In this document: positions 7,326 to 11,145 of the stretch, in pieces
Layout of the letters: every line of letters begins with the position of its first letter
How positions within the stretch are numbered: position 1 is the first letter of the stretch
From: JAABYT01 sp041581935
GTDB taxonomy: Bacteria > Pseudomonadota > Gammaproteobacteria > HK1
Assembly (NCBI GenBank): GCA_041581935.1
Contig: JBFICP010000096.1
Location: 1-11,145 of the forward strand
DNA: 11,145 nt
Direction of reading: 5' to 3'
Notes under the pieces: model-generated
Told to the model about the DNA's origin: nothing
The model's input: the letters and a program-made list of their open reading frames with translations, nothing else
Database searches by the model: none
Program-made: the position numbers and the translations under genes

Positions 7326-7349
7326 ATCCACCGCCGAAGTTCGCCCTCA

Positions 7350-7362
7350 GCCCAACCTACGG
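7350..7362 (-). repeat. Palindromic-repeat half-site, copy 1 (CCGTAGGTTGGGC)
   Basis: The complement of this site is CCGTAGGTTGGGC, identical to 11043-11055, and it continues as TGAGGGCGAA. I recall the core GTAGGTTGGG as the left half of a widespread dispersed palindromic repeat whose other half reads roughly CCCAAC; that half is absent here. It sits in the 44-base convergent gap after livF. It is probably a decayed or partial copy. Confidence 0.4.
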
Positions 7363-7369
7363 GTGGCAG

Positions 7370-8179
7370 TCAAATCGCCGCGAGATCGGAATGCTTGACG
7401 TCGGTGATGATCATGCATCCCGGCTTGTGGGTGATGCAAAGCGACGGCCGCGCCTGCTCGACGGCCACCTGGGGAGTCACCCCGCAGGCCCAGAAGACCG
7501 GGATCTCGTCATCTGCCATCTGCGGTGGATCGCCCGCGAAGGGATGCTCGAGATCGGTGATGCCGATCTGCTCGGGCAGACCGATGTGAACGGGTGCCCC
7601 GTGCACGTTCGGGAAGCGTGACGTTATCTCGATTGCGCGGATCGCCTCCGACGGAAACAGCGGCCGCATGGAGACCACCATCTTGCCGCCGAAGGGTCCT
7701 GCGGTGACGGTGTCGATGTTCGTCTTGTACATGGCGACGTTCTCGCCGCGCTCCACATGCCGCAGCCGAATCCCTTCCTCCATGAGCGTTTGCTCGAACG
7801 AGAACGAGCATCCGAGCACGAAGCTCACCAGGTCCTCGCGCCAGTACTCCATGATATCGGTCGGCTCGTCGACGACCTCGCCGTTGCGGAACACCCGGTA
7901 GCGGGGCAGGTCCGTGCGTATGTCCAGGTCGTCTCCGAGTGAAGGAATCCGATGTTCGCCGGCGGCGCTCGTACCGATGAGCGGGCAGGGCTTCGGATTG
8001 CGCCTGCAATAGTCGGCAAAATCGTTCGCCTGCTCCGAAGGCAGGATACACAGATTTCCCTGCACGAATGCCGGCGCCATGCCCGCCGTGTGGCCCGTGT
8101 GTGCACCGCTGCGAATCACTCGCCTGGCGGCGATGGCGTCGAGACGGCTCGGATCGGCTTGCGACAATGCGCGGGCCAT
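7370..8179 (-). CDS. DUF1445/UPF0317 putative hydro-lyase (D-glutamate cyclase-like)
   Basis: A 269-residue soluble protein of the family annotated 'putative hydro-lyase', which includes Bacillus subtilis YcsI and is related to the mammalian mitochondrial D-glutamate cyclase, which interconverts D-glutamate and 5-oxo-D-proline. Family landmarks are present: GHTAGMAPAFVQGNL (29-43), NPKPCPLIG (61-69), GCSFSFEQ (123-130), MYKTNI (150-155), GPFGGKMVVSMRP (161-173), HGAPVHIG (193-200), VFWACGVTPQ (228-237) and the C-terminal CITHKPGCMIITD (248-260). Length is typical and no signal peptide is present. The ATG at 8179 has AAGG about 10 bases upstream; no other in-frame start fits. It is divergent from the lipoprotein gene and convergent with livF. 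Neighbouring hyuAB supports a role in 5-oxoproline, D-glutamate or related lactam metabolism, but the reaction here is not proven by sequence. Confidence 0.88.
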   Translation of the reverse strand: MARALSQADPSRLDAIAARRVIRSGAHTGHTAGMAPAFVQGNLCILPSEQANDFADYCRRNPKPCPLIGTSAAGEHRIPSLGDDLDIRTDLPRYRVFRNGEVVDEPTDIMEYWREDLVSFVLGCSFSFEQTLMEEGIRLRHVERGENVAMYKTNIDTVTAGPFGGKMVVSMRPLFPSEAIRAIEITSRFPNVHGAPVHIGLPEQIGITDLEHPFAGDPPQMADDEIPVFWACGVTPQVAVEQARPSLCITHKPGCMIITDVKHSDLAAI

Positions 8180-8220
8180 GGCGTTGCCCTTGGTAATGCG
8201 GTCACTGAGATGCCGTTCAT

Positions 8221-8228
8221 TTTATACT
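8221..8228. promoter_or_regulatory. AT-rich bidirectional -10 patch between divergent genes
   Basis: In this GC-rich region the stretch around TTTATACT stands out. Read on the plus strand it gives TATACT (8223-8228), 5 of 6 to the -10 consensus; read on the minus strand it gives TATAAA (8221-8226), also 5 of 6. Neither has a good -35 at 16-18 bases. Start points would lie near 8235 for the lipoprotein gene and near 8214 for the DUF1445 gene, giving leaders of about 20-45 bases. Confidence 0.4.
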
Positions 8229-8280
8229 ATGACCCGCGTCCGAGAGGACGAATTTGTCATTCGAGGTGGGCCGAGGATTG

Positions 8281-8904
8281 ATGCTGTTTCGTTTGCGATG
8301 GGCGATGCTCATGGCTGTGCTCGTGTCGGCGGCGGGCTGCGCGTCGGCACCGCCCAATCGCCAGGACAATTTGTGCGCCATATTCGACCAGTATCCCGAG
8401 TGGTACGATGCGGCCAAGGCCTCCGAGGACAAGTGGGGCACCCCGCCGCACGTTCTCATGGCTTTCGTGAAGCAGGAATCGGCCTTTCGCCACGACGCCA
8501 AGCCACCCAGGGACTGGTTCCTTTTCATCCCCCTGGGGCGAAAGTCCTCGGCGGAAGGCTACGCGCAGGCCAAGGACGAGGCCTGGGAAGAGTACGAGGA
8601 CGAGGTCGGCGGGTTCTTCAAAAGCCGCTCCGATATGGAGGACGCGTTGGATTTCATCGGCTGGTACAACAACAAGAGCAACAGATATCTCGGTATCTCC
8701 AAATGGGACCCGAAACGCATGTACCTGGCTTACCATGAGGGCCGCGGCGGCTATGCGCGCGGCAGCTACCGAAAAAAGCCCCAGGTCGTGCGAATCGCCA
8801 ACCGCGTCGATCGCCAGGCGAGAGAGTACGGTGCCCAGCTTCGCCGCTGCGAGGATCGTTTCAAATGCCGGCACTGGTACCAGGTATGGCCGTTCTGCAG
8901 CTGA
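8281..8904 (+). CDS. Lytic-transglycosylase-like lipoprotein (SLT fold)
   Basis: A 207-residue protein that probably acts on peptidoglycan in the periplasm. Residues 1-20 form a lipoprotein signal, MLFRLRWAMLMAVLVSAAGC, with Cys20 as the lipidated residue; the lipobox is AAGC, with Ala where Leu is most common. The next residues are Ala-Ser, so outer-membrane sorting is expected. The domain contains MAFVKQESAFR (60-70), matching the SLT catalytic-glutamate motif with Glu66, then GISKWDPKRMYLAYHEGRGG (138-157), which resembles the substrate-groove tyrosine region of lytic transglycosylases. Beyond it the C-terminus is basic with cysteines 190, 196 and 206. A TTG at 8254 with a good AGAGGA site five bases upstream would add nine residues before the signal and is a real alternative start. 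It lies 38 bases before hyuA, so the two may be co-transcribed. Confidence 0.8.
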   Translation: MLFRLRWAMLMAVLVSAAGCASAPPNRQDNLCAIFDQYPEWYDAAKASEDKWGTPPHVLMAFVKQESAFRHDAKPPRDWFLFIPLGRKSSAEGYAQAKDEAWEEYEDEVGGFFKSRSDMEDALDFIGWYNNKSNRYLGISKWDPKRMYLAYHEGRGGYARGSYRKKPQVVRIANRVDRQAREYGAQLRRCEDRFKCRHWYQVWPFCS

Positions 8905-8942
8905 CGCTGGCAACCGCAGCCACGCATTGACGGGAATTCAAC

Positions 8943-11048
8943 TTGACTAGCACTTCTGTCCGCCTTGCCGTCGATATCGGCGGCACGTTCACCGATGTCG
9001 CACTGGCCGTCGATGGTCGAACCGTCACCAGCAAGGTGCTCACGACGACCAGGGCACCCGAAGAGGGGGTCATGACCGGTATCGAGCGGGTCATCGAGTC
9101 TTCGCAGATCTCTGCAGTCGACGTCGATGTCGTCATTCACGGCACCACGCTCGCCACCAACGCCATCATCGAGCGCAAAGGTGCACGCACCGCCCTGGTC
9201 GTCACCGAAGGATTTCGCGACTCGGTGGAGATGGCCTACGAGAACCGCTTCGAGCAGTACGACATCGAGGTGCAGAAGCCGAAGCCTCTGGTGCCCCGCT
9301 ACCTGCGCTTGCCGGTGACCGAGCGCATCAACGCGCGCGGCGAGGTATTGATTCCACTCGACCTCGCCTCGGTGGACGCGATGATCGAGAAGCTCGAGCA
9401 CTACGCGGTCGAGAGTGTCGCCATCGGGCTGCTTCACTGCTATGCCAACGCGAGCCACGAGGAGCAGATCGCGGAGCGTATTGCGAAGGCACTGCCGGCG
9501 CTTTCGATCACGCTTTCCTCGCAAGCCTGCCCGGAAATCCGCGAGTACGAGCGGTTGTCGACGGCCTGCGCCAACGCGTACGTGCAACCGGTGATGGCGC
9601 GTTACGTGCGCAATCTGGACGCGCGCCTGAAAGACGCCGGATTTTCCTGCTCTCTGCTGTTGATGACCTCCGGCGGCGGGCTTACCACGGTGGAGACCGC
9701 CGCGCGTCACCCGATTCGACTGGTCGAGTCCGGTCCCGCCGGCGGCGCGATACTCGCGAGCCGAATCGCCGCGGCCCGGGGGCTAGACGAAGTGCTGTCT
9801 TTCGACATGGGCGGCACGACGGCAAAAATCTGCCTGATCGACGACGGCAAGCCGCAGTCCTCGCGCACCTTCGAGGTGGATCGTATCTACCGTTTCACCA
9901 AGGGTAGCGGGCTGCCGCTGCGCATTCCGGTGATCGAGATGGTGGAGATCGGCGCCGGCGGCGGTTCCATCGCACAGGTGGACAGCATGAAGCGCGTCAA
10001 CGTCGGGCCGGAGAGCGCCGGCTCCGAGCCCGGTCCGGCGTGCTACGGTCGCGGCGGCGTGCACGCCACCGTGACCGATGCCGATGTCCTGCTGGGACGC
10101 ATCGATCCGGACGGCTTCGCCGGTGGCAGCATGCGCCTCGACGGCGCAAACGCCCGCAAGGCGGTCGCCGCCGACGTGGGCGACGCCTTGAACCTGGATA
10201 CACCGCTGGCGGCCTTCGCCATCAGCGAGGTGGTCGACGAGAACATGGCGAATGCCGCGCGCGTGCACGCCATCGAGCGCGGCAAGGACGTGGCCGGACG
10301 CGCGCTGATCGCATTCGGTGGCGCGGCGCCGGTGCACGCCGCGCGGCTGGCCGAGAAGCTCGGTATCGCCATGATTATCGTGCCCACCGACGCCGGCGTC
10401 GGCTCGGCGGTGGGGTTTCTTAATGCGCCGGTCTCCTACGAGGTGGTGCGCAGCCGCTACATGCGCCTGAGCGCCCTCGATGCGATCACTATCAGCGAGA
10501 TGTTCGACACCATGCGCGCGGAAGCGGAGGCCATCGTGCGCCTGGGCGCACCCGAGGGCAGCCTCGAAGAGCAGCGAATCGCCTACATGCGTTACGTCGG
10601 CCAGGGCCACGAGGTCAGCGTTCCGCTACCACTGCGCCAGCTCGAGCCCCGCGATACGCACACCTTGCAGCAGGCCTTCGACACGACCTACACGCGCCAC
10701 TACGGGCGCATCATTCCCGACATGGATGTCGAGGTGCTGACCTGGGCGCTGACTCTGACCGCGCCGGTCGCGGCGGCCGACGAGGTGGCCCGGGCGGAGG
10801 CCGAGGCCGGTGCGGGCGAAACGCCGCCGGCCGACGGCCAGCGCAGCCTGTTCAACACGCACACGGCGGATTTCGAAAACGTGCCGGTGTACGCCCGCGA
10901 ATCACTGCTGCCCGGAATGCGCATCCCGGGACCCGCCGTCGTCAGCGAGTCCCAGACGTCCACGGTCATCGCGCGCGGATTCGATGCGCGTATCGACGCC
11001 CGCGGGTATATCATTCTCGAACGACGAACCTCATCGCAGTCGCCGTAG
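8943..11048 (+). CDS. hyuA: HyuA: hydantoinase/5-oxoprolinase family subunit A
   Basis: A 701-residue cytoplasmic subunit of an ATP-dependent cyclic-amide hydrolase; the family covers N-methylhydantoinase, 5-oxoprolinase and the related acetone carboxylase. Domains in order are the N-terminal actin-like half (about 6-185) with DIGGTFTD (11-18) and HGTTLATNAIIERKG (66-80), the central Hydantoinase_A domain (about 205-490) with LLMTSGGG (239-246), ESGPAGG (262-268), FDMGGTTAK (287-295), EIGAGGGS (335-342), GSEPGPACYGRGG (360-372) and TDADVLLGR (378-386), and a C-terminal domain to the end. Length is normal for a stand-alone A subunit and no key motif is missing. The TTG at 8943 is the first start after the in-frame stop at 8928-8930, with a weak GGGA site. 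The stop codon lies inside a repeat half-site. hyuB follows after 26 bases. The absence of a visible third subunit gives no support to an acetone carboxylase, but the operon continues beyond the window. Confidence 0.93.
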   Translation: MTSTSVRLAVDIGGTFTDVALAVDGRTVTSKVLTTTRAPEEGVMTGIERVIESSQISAVDVDVVIHGTTLATNAIIERKGARTALVVTEGFRDSVEMAYENRFEQYDIEVQKPKPLVPRYLRLPVTERINARGEVLIPLDLASVDAMIEKLEHYAVESVAIGLLHCYANASHEEQIAERIAKALPALSITLSSQACPEIREYERLSTACANAYVQPVMARYVRNLDARLKDAGFSCSLLLMTSGGGLTTVETAARHPIRLVESGPAGGAILASRIAAARGLDEVLSFDMGGTTAKICLIDDGKPQSSRTFEVDRIYRFTKGSGLPLRIPVIEMVEIGAGGGSIAQVDSMKRVNVGPESAGSEPGPACYGRGGVHATVTDADVLLGRIDPDGFAGGSMRLDGANARKAVAADVGDALNLDTPLAAFAISEVVDENMANAARVHAIERGKDVAGRALIAFGGAAPVHAARLAEKLGIAMIIVPTDAGVGSAVGFLNAPVSYEVVRSRYMRLSALDAITISEMFDTMRAEAEAIVRLGAPEGSLEEQRIAYMRYVGQGHEVSVPLPLRQLEPRDTHTLQQAFDTTYTRHYGRIIPDMDVEVLTWALTLTAPVAAADEVARAEAEAGAGETPPADGQRSLFNTHTADFENVPVYARESLLPGMRIPGPAVVSESQTSTVIARGFDARIDARGYIILERRTSSQSP

Positions 11049-11055
11049 GTTGGGC
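11043..11055 (+). repeat. Palindromic-repeat half-site, copy 2, spanning the hyuA stop codon
   Basis: CCGTAGGTTGGGC here is identical to the complement of 7350-7362. The TAG stop of hyuA (11046-11048) is part of the repeat, so the last residue and the stop are set by repeat sequence. The second half of the palindrome is absent. The 26-base hyuA-hyuB gap is therefore largely repeat-derived. Confidence 0.4.
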
Positions 11056-11074
11056 AAACCGGGACATACGCATA

Positions 11075-11145
11075 ATGAAAGCCAACTCACCGCTTGCGCA
11101 GATTCACAACCAGCTCATGTGGAACCGGCTCATCGCCGTGGTCGA
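11075..11145 (+). CDS. hyuB: HyuB: hydantoinase/5-oxoprolinase family subunit B (5' end only)
   Basis: Only 23 codons are in the window, from the ATG at 11075 to the right edge, with no stop. They read MKANSPLAQIHNQLMWNRL then IAVV. The pattern of a polar lead followed by a helix with NRL and IAVVE-type residues is the usual opening of HyuB proteins, in which the B subunit carries the other half of the cyclic-amide hydrolase. Position directly after hyuA, on the same strand and 26 bases on, makes the call strong despite the short length. The ribosome site is weak (GGGACA). Confidence 0.78.
   Translation, partial: MKANSPLAQIHNQLMWNRLIAVV

Noticed and set aside
7326..7369. Intrinsic terminator between livF and the DUF1445 gene
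   Set aside because: Only short, interrupted complementarity (CCACC with GGTGG) and no T-run on either strand.
8766..9710. 314-codon minus-strand frame opposite hyuA
   Set aside because: It is antisense to conserved HyuA motifs and its composition is that of a reverse-strand shadow.
8943..11048. Acetone carboxylase subunit
   Set aside because: It shares the superfamily, but the length and motifs fit stand-alone HyuA, and no acetone carboxylase third subunit is visible in the window.

Overview
The window is GC-rich, gene-dense bacterial DNA with short intergenic gaps, many operon-style overlaps and several GTG/TTG starts. The gene families present (LIV-type ABC importer, HyuA/HyuB, DUF1445 hydro-lyase, CPBP protease, an SLT-type lipoprotein) and the Gram-negative-style signal peptides and lipobox point to a pseudomonadote, probably a gamma- or betaproteobacterium. 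This placement is an inference; no rRNA or other taxonomic marker is present. I see no tRNA, rRNA, CRISPR array, insertion sequence or prophage gene, and no gene-free stretch longer than about 240 bases.

Layout. At the left edge a secreted protein of unknown function runs leftward off the window (1-581, minus). Divergent from it is a two-gene plus-strand unit: a PLP-dependent class I/II aminotransferase (696-1841) and a CPBP intramembrane protease (1866-2426). A convergent gap holds a strong minus-strand intrinsic terminator (2439-2471), which ends the gene for a periplasmic substrate-binding protein of the branched-chain amino acid type (2479-3753, minus). A 238-base divergent control region (3754-3991) with an inverted repeat and candidate promoters separates it from the rest of the importer, livH-livM-livG-livF (3992-7325, plus), whose genes all overlap end to start. 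Next come a minus-strand DUF1445/UPF0317 'putative hydro-lyase' (7370-8179) and, divergent from it across a short AT-rich promoter patch, a plus-strand lytic-transglycosylase-like lipoprotein (8281-8904), then hyuA (8943-11048) and the first 23 codons of hyuB (11075 to the right edge).

How the genes may work together. The importer would bring in an amino-acid-like or small amide solute. HyuA/HyuB enzymes are ATP-dependent hydrolases of cyclic amides (5-oxoproline, hydantoins). DUF1445 proteins are relatives of the D-glutamate cyclase domain that interconverts D-glutamate and 5-oxo-D-proline, and the Bacillus subtilis member YcsI lies beside the unrelated PxpABC 5-oxoprolinase. The right two thirds of the window therefore looks like an uptake-and-ring-opening locus for 5-oxoproline, D-glutamate or a related lactam. 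That is a hypothesis from context; no substrate can be read from the sequence.

Two 13-base copies of a widespread palindromic-repeat half-site (CCGTAGGTTGGGC and its complement) lie just after livF and across the hyuA stop codon.
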